A stretch of 43,500 nt of DNA. It comes from Secundilactobacillus paracollinoides DSM 15502 = JCM 11969. Its GTDB lineage: Bacteria > Bacillota > Bacilli > Lactobacillales > Lactobacillaceae. Each line of letters starts with the position of its first letter. The first letter of the stretch is position 1. The notes below the pieces were generated by a model that was not told the origin of the DNA, did not search any database, and was given only the letters and a program-made list of their open reading frames with translations. Made by a program: the position numbers and the translations under genes. Below, piece by piece: positions 1 to 9,204 of this stretch. The stretch is taken from contig NZ_BBAG01000026.1 in the NCBI RefSeq assembly GCF_001311135.1, forward strand, positions 1 through 43,500. Direction: 5' to 3'.

Positions 1-249
1 CGACAAGACATCTGGCGGCAACAAGGTCTCAATGCGGTTCATGAACACCTACATGACGTATGCCCCAGACATCGAACCAGAAAACTTCGATGTGTGCCCA
101 GTCTTATTGACCCATTCTTGGACAAGATCACCAAGGTAAAGGTAACACGGACAACGCTGCGGAACGGGTCACACTACCCAATTGAAGCCACGGCTTTGAC
201 TGATCTGCACCGCGAAATTTTGAACTTCTTACATGAGAATAATGCATAG
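1..249 (+). pseudogene. C-terminal part of an alpha/beta hydrolase, frame-broken
   Basis: The gene enters from the left edge, so only its C-terminal part is visible. One frame reads DKTSGGNKVSMRFMNTYMTY and on to PVLLTHSW before a TAA near 137. A second frame from about 105 reads PFLDKITKVKVTR, then LRNGSHYPIEATALTDLHRE, and stops at 247-249. The GSHYPIE segment fits the C-terminal catalytic-histidine region of serine alpha/beta hydrolases of the lysophospholipase type. The frames join near 100-110, by one missing base or a larger deletion; I cannot tell which. The family call rests on a fragment and no nucleophile elbow is visible. Confidence 0.5.
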
Positions 250-395
250 AGAGCAGAACAAACCGGTTAAAGACTGGAGCAGAAGCGGACTATGTTATAA
301 AATCCCGGTTTGGATTTTGTAACATAGTCCGCTTCTGTGCAAGTCATTGGTTTGTGGCACTCGTTTCGGCACGGTCGCTAGAAGACACCTTTCAA
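250..395. repeat. Hairpin repeat, copy 1 (subfamily B)
   Basis: An intergenic palindrome directly follows the hydrolase stop. The core arms 281-305 and 312-336 pair over 25 bp with one G-T mismatch around a 6-nt loop. Weaker pairing extends outward to about 262-352. The right end carries a CGTTTCGGCACGGT box also present at the ends of the copies at 6266 and 43026. The core resembles the copy at 43077-43129, with differing but still complementary arms. Confidence 0.7.
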
Positions 396-446
396 AAATT
401 TTAGGTGATGTCACCCCCAATCCATCCTGACCCCGATTCAGATTAA

Positions 447-487
447 TTGTTGTCCTTATCACTTATCGTTATACTAAAACCGATAAG
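447..487 (+). promoter_or_regulatory. Putative promoter with inverted repeat over the -10
   Basis: A TATACT -10 lies at 470-475, with a weak -35 (TTGTTG, 447-452) 17 bp upstream. An inverted repeat, CTTATCG (462-468) and CGATAAG (481-487), is centred on the -10, where a repressor would block RNA polymerase. No regulator gene is adjacent, so any ligand or regulator is unknown. Confidence 0.4.
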
Positions 488-514
488 CTAATTTACAGCA
501 AGGGAGACAACATC

Positions 515-1175
515 ATGAAAATTTTAGTTATTGGTGCCCACGGTCGGGTAGGGCAACGCATTGTGAATCAGTTAAATGATAAGGGTGATAACGTTTTGGC
601 CGGGTTGCGTGATGAAGCGCAGTTCAGCACATTTAACGGCGAACACATTACCCCGATTTTATTAGATATTCAGCAAACCACTGTAGCGGCACTCAGCGCC
701 CAAATGGCCGGCGTTGACGCGGTCGTTTTCAGTGCTGGTGCCGGTGGCGGTGGTTATGACCGCACGATGTTGATCGACCTGGATGGTGCGGTTAAGGCCA
801 TGCAAGCAACGGAACAAGCTGGCATCAAACGCTTTGTTATGGTCAGCGCAATGGGCACGAGCAGTCGGGCAACCTGCGGATGCGATTCGGCCATACTACG
901 CCGCTAAGTTCTATGCTGACCACTGGTTGATCCATGATACAGCTCTCGATTACACGATCTTGCGGCCGTCAACGTTGAGTGACGATTCCGGAACGGGTAA
1001 AATCACCATCAATGCCAGCGATAAGTTGGATAACGGTGCTAAAACAGTGAGCCGTGATGATGTGGCTGCAGTTGCGGTTGCCGTGTTACATGATGATCAG
1101 ACGGTTAAACAAACGATCAGTTTTACCGGTGGCAAGACGGCTATCCAGTCAGCAATTGATGCCGCAGCAAAATAG
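515..1175 (+). pseudogene. NAD(P)-binding Rossmann protein (NmrA/YbjT-like), frame-broken
   Basis: This is an atypical short-chain dehydrogenase-like NAD(P)-binding protein of about 220 residues. The N-terminus MKILVIGAHGRVG has the GxxGxxG dinucleotide motif. FVMVSAMGTSS at about residues 108-118 is the central strand with the active-site-like serine. YYAAKF and TILRPSTL follow in a different frame. The frames join near 872 if one G is removed from a GGG run (CGGGCAACC to CGGCAACC), giving SSRQPADAIRPYYAAK. The ATG at 515 follows AGGGAG. It is monocistronic, with a bidirectional terminator at its 3' end. The substrate cannot be predicted. The gene is probably intact in the organism. Confidence 0.75.
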
Positions 1176-1207
1176 ATGATCAGTGGGCTCCAACTGGTGA
1201 AGCCTAC

Positions 1208-1247
1208 AAAAAAGTCCATCGACATACCACATGTCAGGGACTTTTTT
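1208..1247. terminator. Bidirectional terminator between convergent genes
   Basis: AAAAAAGTCC (1208-1217) pairs with the GGGACTTTTTT side (1237-1247), with inner GACAT/ATGTC pairing. The A run and T run let it serve both the upstream plus-strand gene and the convergent EamA gene whose stop is at 1248. Confidence 0.8.
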
Positions 1248-2144
1248 CTATTCGGGTTGCTTGCGCGGCCACATTTTTCGGAAGTTCAGCTGCATAACGA
1301 GCAGGGCAATCATGATAAGGACGCCGCCGATCAACAGGTCGTTGGTGAAGGGTTCAAACCCAAACACAACGGAGAAGATACTGCCAAACATGGATTCTGT
1401 CATTAAAATGATACCGGCTGGTGTGGCATCGGTAAAGCGCTGGCCGACAACTTGCAGGGTCTGGGCACCGAATGAGGAGAAGATTCCGAGGATGATAACG
1501 GGCAGGATCCCCGCTTGCCAGTTAATGCCGGAGAAGGACCCACGCTCAAAAATGAGGGCGTAGATCAGGCCGAATACACCCTGAGTGATACCTAGCATAA
1601 AGGAGAGAACCCAGGGATTCATATCGGTTGCAGGCAGGCTGAAGTACACGATTTGCAGTGCGTAGAAGAGTGCCGAGACGATGGTCAGTAAATCGCCAAT
1701 GTGCAGCGAAACGCCGTGGTCAACGATACCGGTGAGAAACATCATGCCAACCATACAGATAATAATTGCGGGATACGTTTTAAGTTCAGGTCGTTTGTGA
1801 AAGAAAACGAACATGATGATGGGAATCATCACAACATAAATGGCTGTTAAAAATGCGTTATTGGCCGGCGTTGTATGCATCAAGCCCATGGTTTGAAATT
1901 GAAAGCCTAAAAAGTTAATAATGCCGGCCGTTAAGCCAACGCGAAAGTCCACCCAACTCATGTGGTTGATGGCTTTGTGGAAGACCAGGTACGCTAGTCC
2001 AGCGTAGATCAGTCCCCGAATAGCGTTGATCGTCCCGGCTTGCATCCCAGCGTTCGTCGCCTGTTTGGAAAATAGGTAACCGGCACCCCAAATGACGGCG
2101 GCGACCAGCAACATCACGTTGGCCCTTCCTTTGGATATACTCAT
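1248..2144 (-). CDS. EamA/DMT-family transporter
   Basis: A 298-residue inner-membrane protein of the drug/metabolite transporter superfamily, made of two EamA repeats with about 10 hydrophobic helices. The first half begins MLLVAAVIWGAGYLFSKQA, the usual helix 1 with a small-residue/aromatic motif. The second begins near residue 150 (GDLLTIVSALFYALQIVYF). A positively charged tail (RKMWPRKQPE) ends it. GAGGGG precedes the ATG. Family members export metabolites or amino acids; the substrate cannot be read from sequence. It appears monocistronic and convergent with the gene at 515. Confidence 0.9.
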   Translation of the reverse strand: MSISKGRANVMLLVAAVIWGAGYLFSKQATNAGMQAGTINAIRGLIYAGLAYLVFHKAINHMSWVDFRVGLTAGIINFLGFQFQTMGLMHTTPANNAFLTAIYVVMIPIIMFVFFHKRPELKTYPAIIICMVGMMFLTGIVDHGVSLHIGDLLTIVSALFYALQIVYFSLPATDMNPWVLSFMLGITQGVFGLIYALIFERGSFSGINWQAGILPVIILGIFSSFGAQTLQVVGQRFTDATPAGIILMTESMFGSIFSVVFGFEPFTNDLLIGGVLIMIALLVMQLNFRKMWPRKQPE

Positions 2145-2282
2145 GATGGCGCCCCTCGCTTTCTTTGATTGTCACCAAACCATGATAGCATTGATATGGT
2201 GGGGATTACCAGCATAAATGAGTAGAATATGGATAAATATTTAGTTTTATGCATTTTGCTGTGTATAAGCCTTTTGTGGTAA

Positions 2283-2322
2283 TTAAAAAAGACCCAGACA
2301 CTAATTTTGCCTGAGCCTTTTT
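2283..2322 (-). terminator. Terminator of the PadR-MFS operon
   Basis: AATTAAAAAAG and CTTTTTTAATT form the outer arms, with a partial CAG/CTG inner stem. It lies directly after the MFS stop on the minus strand. Confidence 0.7.
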
Positions 2323-2325
2323 TAA

Positions 2326-3906
2326 TTAGTGGTTCTCGCTAGTATCCGTAATCTCAGTAGACTTTTCTTGGTTCCGCAACAGCAACGCAGCAGCCAAACC
2401 GCCAACGATCGCGATGATTGCGGCGCCAACTGACACAGCAGCCGTTCCGTTATCGTAAGCGTGGACAACAATGCGTTGGAAGTCCTGCGCAAATGGCATG
2501 TGGCTCAACCGCGCAGAGAAGGCGATGTTGTGGCCAGAGAATGGACCGGCAGTGATCAGCGCGTCCTTTAAGCCGTGGTAGGCTTGTGTTGGCATGTTGA
2601 TGCTGCTTAAATGGGCATTGAGGTAGGATTCGTAACGGGAATCTTGAATCAGCCTAAGCCAACGACCCCAACGGTGATCCCGATTTGCCGGAAAACGTTC
2701 AATAAGCCGGATGCCATTCCCATTTCTTGAGGGGCGATCCCTTCCAGACCAGCGGTGTTCAGGAGTGGGTTGACCATCCCATTGGTGATCCCCATGAGGA
2801 CCATGCCAGGCCATAGATCAACGAAGCTGACGTTGGGACCGATAGCGTTGGCCAACAGCAGGAAACCGATCCCACCCAGGAACATGCTGAGGATAATCAT
2901 CCACTTCTTGGAATACCGGGCACTGAGGATGCCGGTAATGGGTCCCAAAATTAATGACCAGACACTGATGGTGAGTTGCCGCACCCCAGTTTGGATGGCG
3001 GAGTAGCCAATATAGTTTTGCATTAAGGCGGTCAGGAATGTGTTGTAAGAGTAGATGCCGGCACCCAACGTAAAGGCGACGATCACGATCCAACAAAGTG
3101 GGCGCTTTTGAACATCTTGAGGTTGACCATTGGTTCCTTGATCTTTGATTCTGCGAAAATGAAGATGATCAGGCAACGATACCGCCAACGAGCCAGCCGG
3201 CAACGCGACCGTCAGTCCAGGCCCAGTGCGTGTGGCCTTCCTTGACGATCAGGCCGTAAACAATCGCAAACAGGCTGACTGTGGATAGGATCATGCCAAT
3301 AAAATCGATCTTTTGATTTTTCCCGTAACTTGGGGTTTCTTTCACGTAAATGATGGTGAGAATGACGGCAACAATGCCGAATGGGACGTTGACGTAGAAG
3401 ATGGATTCCCAACCGAAATGTTCAACCAGGTAACCGCCGATCAGCGGCCCGGAAGCACTGGATAACCCGATGATGGAACCGAGGATCCCAAGCGCTGTCC
3501 CGCGGGCACGGCCATCAAAGTTGGAGGCCACCAGTGCCATGGAGAGGGTCATCATCCCAGAACCGCCAATGGCTTGCACCCCACGGCTGATATCGAGCAT
3601 TAATAGACTGCTGGCCATCCCGTTGACGGCCGAAGCGATGACGAAAACGATCATTGAGGCAAGAAAAATCTTCTTACGGCCGAACATATCGCCAAGTTTT
3701 GACATAATTAAGAGTGAAACAGCGTATACCAGCGTGTAGGCGTTCAGCACCCACTGCAGGTTCGTAAAGGTCGTGTTAAATGACTTCACCATAGTTGGCA
3801 GCGCCACGTTCACAACGGTGACGTCCAGCAACCCCATGAAGACCCCTAATCCCATGGCGCCCAATGCGATCCATTGGGCGGTGGTGGTTTTTGTTTTTTC
3901 TTGCAT
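2326..3906 (-). pseudogene. MFS multidrug efflux transporter, DHA2 (14-TM) family, frame-broken
   Basis: A proton-coupled exporter of the EmrB/QacA type, about 527 residues once frames are joined. Visible motifs are LLDVTVVNVALPTM (helix 1, DHA2 signature), GDMFGRKK (motif A) and GSIIGLSSASGPLIGGYLVE (motif C, the antiporter signature, at about residues 145-165). Three frame breaks restore cleanly: a missing C near 3179 (IVALIIFIFAE), a missing G near 3083 (HFVGSVIVAF) and a missing C near 2655 (GLGLIQDSRYE). The ATG at 3906 follows AGGGGG and lies 1 nt after the PadR stop, so the two genes are one operon and PadR is probably the local repressor. Confidence 0.88.
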
Positions 3907-3907
3907 G

Positions 3908-4452
3908 TTAAAGTTCCCCCTGTAATTCTTCTTGGCACTGGGTGATCCAGGCCAGCTTAGTGTCGCAAATTGACATGCTGAGTTCAAGCGACCGCAGCGA
4001 CCAGGCCAAAACGGTTTTATCCGTAATTTCAGATGCCAGCTTATCCGTCAAATGGTGGTAGGTGGCATCAAAACTAGCTCGGTCAGTATCGACAGCAGCC
4101 TTGTAATCAGCTAAGATCTGCGCGCGTTCAGCAGGTGTAACGGTTCCGAGGCCCCGAAGTTTGAAACGAAACATGGATTCACGTTTAGCATCCATTTCGA
4201 TCGGTTGACTCATCAGGTCTTGAAGCCGGTCACGACCGGCGTCGGTAATGTGGGCAATTTTCTTAGCCCGCGGGCTATCGTTTTCATGCGCCAGGGTAAT
4301 GTAACCAGCCGCCGCCATTTTATTGAGCAGCGGGTACATGACCCCGTTAGAAATATTGCGCCGCGGCACCAGTGACCCGCCGAGGACCTGACAAAGTTTA
4401 TAACCCGACATATCACGGATGAGAGCATAATCAAAATTAATAATTCGTACAT
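3908..4452 (-). pseudogene. PadR-family transcriptional regulator, frame-broken near the start
   Basis: A winged-helix repressor of about 181 residues. MYELLILIML begins at 4452 behind a strong GGAGG. The frame then breaks near 4423; restoring one base gives MLLIRDMSGYKL, after which the gene runs intact. SNGVMYPLLNKM and GYITLAHE are the recognition helix and wing. A C-terminal helical dimerisation domain (PF10400-like) follows. If the break were real, translation from the internal ATG (4411) would lose the first helix. It heads the operon with the MFS exporter, the classic PadR-efflux pairing. Confidence 0.85.
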
Positions 4453-4566
4453 ATCGGCCTCCGTTACTGAAAATTGCAACTTTCCTAGTATAGGTCGTGA
4501 CGACATATAGTGCAAGTGTTTTTTATTATTTTCTGAAAAGTATCTTCAAATGAAAACAGCTAATGA

Positions 4567-4611
4567 AAAACGGAGACAAGGCATCTCGAGTGGAGATACT
4601 TTGTCGCCGTT
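4567..4611 (-). terminator. Terminator downstream of map
   Basis: On the minus strand a long stem (AACGGCGACAAAGTATCTC paired with GAGATGCCTTGTCTCCGTT) is followed by TTTTCATT. It follows the methionine aminopeptidase stop at 4630. Confidence 0.75.
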
Positions 4612-4629
4612 AGTTGGCGTTACATTCAA

Positions 4630-5421
4630 TTAGCTTAGGTACTTTGCGTCCATCGCTGCATCCTGGCTCGTCAAGATCTTCGGGCCATCTTCAGTAATTG
4701 CAATGGTGTGTTCAAACTGGGCACAGTCTGAACCATCGTCCGTCACATAGAATTCCCAGTCATCGCCAGGATCTTGTTTTGCCACAATGTCGGAGCTGCC
4801 CGTGGTGATCATCGGTTCGATGCAGATGGTCATGCCGGCCTTCAACCGTGGCCCGCGGCCTGCTTCACCATAGGCGGGCACGTCTGGACTCTCGTGCATG
4901 GTTGGCTGAATGCCGTGACCAATGAGCGCCTTAACGTTACCGTAGCCCTTTGACGTCACGTAGCTGTCAATTGCATCACCAATATCGCCGACCCGGTTGC
5001 CGACGACGGCCTGTTGGATTCCCAGATAAAGCGCCTTTAGCGTGTCGTCCATCAACGCTTGACGTTCTGGAGACAGTTGGCCACAAGCGTAGGTCCAGCA
5101 AGAATCTGCAAGGTACCCGTGCCAGTTCACAACGGTGTCGACCGCCACAACATCGCCGTCTTTCAGCAATAGGCCCTTGCGTGGCATGGTGTGTGCCACT
5201 TCATCGTTGATGGAGACGCAGGTCGCATACTTATAGCCTTCGACCCCTTTTTCTTCAGGGGTTGCGTCGTGGTCCTCGATATATTTTAAACTGAATTTTT
5301 CGATGTCCCAGCTGGTGATGCCGGGCTTGATAACATCGCGAAGGGCACGGTGCATGCCAGCCAGAATGGCGCCGGCTTTTTCCATGCCTTCGATTTCGCG
5401 AGGTGATTTTAATGTGATCAT
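4630..5421 (-). CDS. map: Type I methionine aminopeptidase
   Basis: A 263-residue cytosolic metalloprotease that removes the N-terminal methionine from nascent proteins. The pita-bread metal ligands are all visible: D95 (VAVDTVV), D106 (ADSCWTY), H169 (IGHGIQ), E202 (CIEPM) and E237 (QFEHT), with H77 (AHTMP) and H176 in the substrate pocket. There is no N-terminal zinc finger, consistent with the short bacterial type. The minus-strand ATG follows a modest GGAGC. It is monocistronic and ends at a strong terminator. Many lactobacilli carry one or two map genes; which copy this is cannot be told. Confidence 0.96.
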   Translation of the reverse strand: MITLKSPREIEGMEKAGAILAGMHRALRDVIKPGITSWDIEKFSLKYIEDHDATPEEKGVEGYKYATCVSINDEVAHTMPRKGLLLKDGDVVAVDTVVNWHGYLADSCWTYACGQLSPERQALMDDTLKALYLGIQQAVVGNRVGDIGDAIDSYVTSKGYGNVKALIGHGIQPTMHESPDVPAYGEAGRGPRLKAGMTICIEPMITTGSSDIVAKQDPGDDWEFYVTDDGSDCAQFEHTIAITEDGPKILTSQDAAMDAKYLS

Positions 5422-5564
5422 TGTCTGTTTGCTCCTACAAGTTAAGTTAGGTTAAGTTTACCACAGTTGTTCACGGCTGGAAATTCGTGCTAAATGGTAC
5501 AAGCTAATCGGTTGATAATGTCAATTTTCGGGGGATAATAGGCCGCAAAAACGAGGTGATCACG

Positions 5565-6265
5565 ATGAAAATGACAGTTGTTGTGCCAACTTATAATTTA
5601 GGTGCTTACGTGAAGGCGATGTTGGCAGATCTGAAAGAACAGACAGTGGATTTTGAAGCTTGGTTAGTGGATGATGGGTCGACGGATGGCACGGCAGAAA
5701 CGCTGGCGGATTTTGCACGCGGCATCCCGATGTTTCACGTGGAACAACTTCCGCATCAGGGTGTCTCATTTGCCCGTAACTTCGGCATTGATCACGCAAC
5801 AGGGGATGGCATCGCGTTTGTCGATGGCGATGATATGATCAAGCGACCTTCGTTGAACGCCTGTCCCAGGGACTGGATCAAGATGCAGTGCTGTCGGCGG
5901 TCGGCTATGATTGGCACCGGCGCTCAACACGAGAGTCCCACGAATTTGTTGTGCTGGATCAAAAGGATATGTTTACTCAGGTCTCCAATCACGGCACCGA
6001 AGTGGGCGGGTATGTGTGGAACAAAGCGTTTAGCAAGAAAGCGCTGGACGCCAACAAAATTAGATGTGATACGACGTTGCACATTGCGGAAGATTACCTA
6101 TTTACGGCAACCTTTGTGGCTAAGACGCCGGGTCGGTACATCTATGTGCCTGAGGTACTGTATACGAAGCGTAATCGACCGGATAGTACGATCCACACGG
6201 TGAACCGCGCGCAGGAACCGGTGGTGTTTGAGCGGATTTATGAGTTGGGGGATTTGATTAAGTAG
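5565..6265 (+). pseudogene. Small GT2-family glycosyltransferase, frame-broken
   Basis: A GT-A fold glycosyltransferase of about 233 residues. MTVVVPTYN, VDDGSTDGTAE (nucleotide-binding) and AFVDGDDMI (DxD-type metal motif, about residues 85-93) mark the nucleotide-sugar domain. The later VWNKAFSKKAL and IAEDYLF (the ED acceptor/base region) lie in another frame. Restoring one G near 5852 (AAGGCGACC) gives DMIKATFVERLSQGLDQDAV and joins them. The ATG at 5565 follows GAGGTG. There is no obvious membrane segment. Such proteins build cell-wall or exopolysaccharide glycans, but no other glycan gene is nearby. A parS-like 16-mer lies inside the gene at 5731. Confidence 0.8.
5731..5746. promoter_or_regulatory. 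parS-like ParB-binding site inside a CDS
   Basis: TGTTTCACGTGGAACA matches the Bacillus parS consensus TGTTTCACGTGAAACA at 15 of 16 positions and keeps the central CG. It encodes MFHVE(Q) in the glycosyltransferase. Several Bacillus parS sites are also within genes. Confidence 0.6.
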
Positions 6266-6405
6266 AGAGCGGAGGAAAACGGTAGGAAGCGGAGTGTAAG
6301 CCAACTCTGGCAGAAATGCCTGGGCTTGGCATTTGTGTCAGAGTTGGCTTACATGCAGCTTTCAGTTTTCCGAAGCTCGTTTCGGCACGGTTGCCTAGAA
6401 AGTAG
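6266..6405. repeat. Hairpin repeat, copy 2
   Basis: Core arms 6295-6320 and 6328-6353 (TGTAAGCCAACTCTG with CAGAGTTGGCTTACA) carry further outer pairing, CGGAGGAAAACGG with CAGTTTTCCG. The right edge CGTTTCGGCACGGTTGCCTAG is the same box as in the copy at 250. Its arm sequence differs from all other copies yet remains self-complementary. It fills the first part of the 6266-6682 gap. Confidence 0.75.
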
Positions 6406-6441
6406 CTGCCTAAAGCTCAACCATCCTGTTTTACACCGATT

Positions 6442-6486
6442 AAAAAGACCCATCAAACGATTGTCTCCGTTTTGTATGGGTCTTTT
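6442..6486. terminator. Bidirectional terminator-like hairpin
   Basis: AAAAAGACCCAT (6442-6453) pairs with ATGGGTCTTTT (6476-6486), with partial inner CAAACG/CGTTTTG pairing. It lies between the glycosyltransferase and the convergent YhgE gene, separating two hairpin repeats. Confidence 0.65.
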
Positions 6487-6560
6487 ATTATGGATTGTTG
6501 TTTTCTATCATGGGTTTTGCAGTCAAAGTGATCTGGCAACTGTTCTCCCTTGTTACATAG

Positions 6561-6682
6561 ACTAAACGCGTTCCGCAAGGCTGAGGGCTCCTGTGTAAGC
6601 GACTCTGGTCAAAAAAGTCAGGACCGGACTTTTCTGACCAGAGTCGCTTACACTCCGCCCTCAAAACGCCTTGCTCCACGCT
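6561..6682. repeat. Hairpin repeat, copy 3 (subfamily A, complete)
   Basis: A complete unit with left box ACTAAACGCGTTCCGCAAGG and right box CCTTGCTCCACGCTCT. Inner arms 6593-6619 and 6627-6653 pair perfectly over 27 bp around a 7-nt loop. Outer CAAGGC..GAGGGC pairs with GCCCTC..GCCTTG. It ends at the YhgE stop codon and may also terminate that gene. Confidence 0.8.
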
Positions 6683-8849
6683 CTACTGCCCGATCCCACT
6701 ATTACTAAAATCAGACAAAATCCGCCGTGTAAACCGCTGCAGCCTAGCCTTCAAGAAGTAGCCCAGCAGCAGTGTCACGCCGATCATCAGCAGTAACGCA
6801 AAGGCGTCCGTGAAGACCGTCACCATATTTGGCCCGCCGACTGCTTCTCTAAAGCCGCCCACACTGTATGCGAACGGGAAGAGGTGGTAGACGGCGCGGA
6901 AGAAGGCTGGGTTCAATTGGATCGGGTAGAGTGCCCCGGAACCGGCTAACTGGAGGGCCACCAGGAAGATGACCACCGCTTTTCCTAAGTTCCCAAAGGT
7001 CGATGCCAGGGTGTACACAATCGTTGTGAATAGGATTGAAGTGAGGAACCCGAACAGCAGCATGATGAACAGGCTTTCCACCTGGACGTGCAGCAACAAT
7101 ACCGAGCTGAAGATGATGACGGCCGTTTGAATCAATGAGACCGTGCCAAACGTCAGCATTTTGCCAAAGTATTCTTCATGCACCGTCATGTTTTTGAAGC
7201 GGCGGTTCTCTCGTGGAATCTTGGTGTGAAGGACCATGACCAGCATTGTGCAACCGACCCAGATCGACAGGGTGATGTAGGTGGGTAGGAAGGCCGCACC
7301 GAACGTGCTGACCTTGTAGATGCTTTCGTCCTTGACGTTGAACAGCGAGACCAGCGTGTGGCCCATGGTCTTCGGGTTGTTCTGCAGGACCGTGATAATT
7401 GAAACGATATCGCTGTCGCTAGTCAGTTTGAGTTGATTGGCAATGTTGGAAATGTCGTCTTGATAACTGGTGAGTTTGCTGTTGAGGGCAGCGCTGCTGG
7501 AAGCAATCAGTTTGTTACCTTGAATCGCATTGTTCAGATAGTCCTGATTGATGCCCTTAGCCTGCTGAAGCTCGCTTAGAATGGTTTGCGACTTAGTCAC
7601 TGCATAGATCAAATGCGTGCTGATACTGTCTAAATGGCCCTTCACTGAGGTGTTGTACTGTGTCAGCGCGGAACTTAGGTTGCTTGAGATCTGCCGCGTG
7701 TTCGTGAGTGAGCAGCTGAATGTCGCCGCTTGTTAATTTACCAGTGGTGTTCAGCGTTGATTTGAGAGATTTCAGCTGGGTCTTCGTGGCATTTAGGAGA
7801 GAGACCGCGTTACCCAGGGTGTTATTGAGACCGGTCAAGCCTTGGAGCTTAGCCTGCCCGTTGACACTCTTCAAAAATGATTGCAGTGGGGTGATCTGAC
7901 CCTTTAACAGATCGACCTGTGAGATGGCGCGATTTAACGTGGTGCTGACGGTACTGCGACTGCCTGAGCTCACTTCTGAATTTAACTGGTTCAGGGTGTG
8001 ATTAAGCCGTGACGCCCCGGCATTAGCGCTTGATAGGTTGGTGTTTAAACTGGTAAAGGCTTTGTTGATCGTTTTTTGTACCGAACGCAGGGATGAGATG
8101 GTTTCAGTGTTCGTGGTTTGTAGCACATCCACGTTTTGAGAAGCCGTCATCACGGGCTTTAGTCCGGTTAGAATCGATGCCATATTTGTGGATGTCTGGC
8201 TGATCTCACTCATCGCACCGGTTGCGAGACTCATACTGTTGCTCAGAGTGATGATCCAGTCCTTTAATTCCAGAATTTCTGCGCTTTGGCTCTGAGCCTT
8301 GTTACCAAGGATGTTTAATTTGCTGAAAATGGTGGTATTGACGGTTTATAGAAAAGTGGTTTGCACCTGATTGACCAGCGTTTTTGCGGCCGTTTCAGTA
8401 ATCTTGCCGCCCATGGGACTGTCACGGCTATTCGCCCGGTAGACCAGTTTGGCCTTATGCGCGTGACTGCCCGCGATACTGGAGAGCGATTTTGAAAAGT
8501 TTTTCGGGATCACGATCTCCGCGTAGTACTGGCCGCTGCGTAATTTAGTCGTGGCGGTCTTCGCGGACGCAAATTTCCAATTCAGCTGGTGGTCATTTTT
8601 CAAGGTCTTAACCACCGTTTGGCCGACGTTGAGTTTTTGTCCAGCGAGTGTGGCGCCCTGATCCTTGTTCACCACGGCAACGGGGATATTTTTAATTTCT
8701 GATGTATCATACGGATTCCAGATGGCCCGTACGTTGATCAGGGTATAGAGGCTCGGCAGAATGCACAGAGCCAGGAATGTGATGATCACAAACGGCGACG
8801 AAAACAGCGCCCGTAGATCACGTTGATAAATTGCTTTGACGTTTGACAT
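6683..8849 (-). pseudogene. YhgE/Pip-family membrane protein, copy 1, frame-broken
   Basis: A large ESX/EsaA-related membrane protein of about 720 residues. It has an N-terminal transmembrane helix after AIYQRDLRALFSSPFVIITF, then the YhgE N-domain (AVVNKDQGATLAG, SGQYYAEIVIPKNFS). A long extracellular Ser/Thr/Asn-rich coiled coil follows. The C-terminal end has about five helices with an ABC2-permease-like architecture (GSGALYPIQLNP, PFAYSVGGFREAVGG). There is an in-frame TAA at 8346-8348 and a frameshift near 7712 (joining to TNTRQISSNLSSALTQYN). Pip of Lactococcus is a phage receptor, and EsaA is part of type VII secretion. It is a paralog of the intact gene at 10507. Stop-codon damage without an indel is unusual in this window. 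Confidence 0.85.
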
Positions 8850-9204
8850 TAATTTCTCCCTATATAAGTGACGACGGTAACGATTTTGGCGCTTCCTAAA
8901 TAGTTTAGGTTAGTCCTGCGGTAAATTCAAATACGCGATGAATGGGGGTCAACACCTGTTATGATTCAATAAATCAAACATTTGCTATATAATTGTACTA
9001 AATAATGGTTAAAAACGCACGATGGCGCACTTTTTAGCAATTGTGTTTTTGACAATTCAAGGGTTCATGACCGTGACCATGCCAGAAAAGACCGGTTTTG
9101 GTGGTATACTTGTGTCCCATTGACCCAATAAAAATGACCTTTATTTTTTTGCGGAACTTATCTATAATAACTTGACTATTCAAATTTTAAAAGGAGTTTT
9201 ATTT
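8850..9204. promoter_or_regulatory. Divergent promoter region between YhgE copy 1 and the secreted protein
   Basis: This 355-bp gap holds no gene. Near the YhgE start is a perfect inverted repeat CCTAAA-TAG-TTTAGG (8895-8909), a candidate operator. -10-like hexamers for the plus strand occur at 8988-8993 (TATAAT), 9105-9110 (TGGTATACT, extended -10) and 9163-9168 (TATAAT). The last lies 37 nt from the secreted-protein start and is the most likely promoter for it, though its -35 is weak. Confidence 0.4.
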
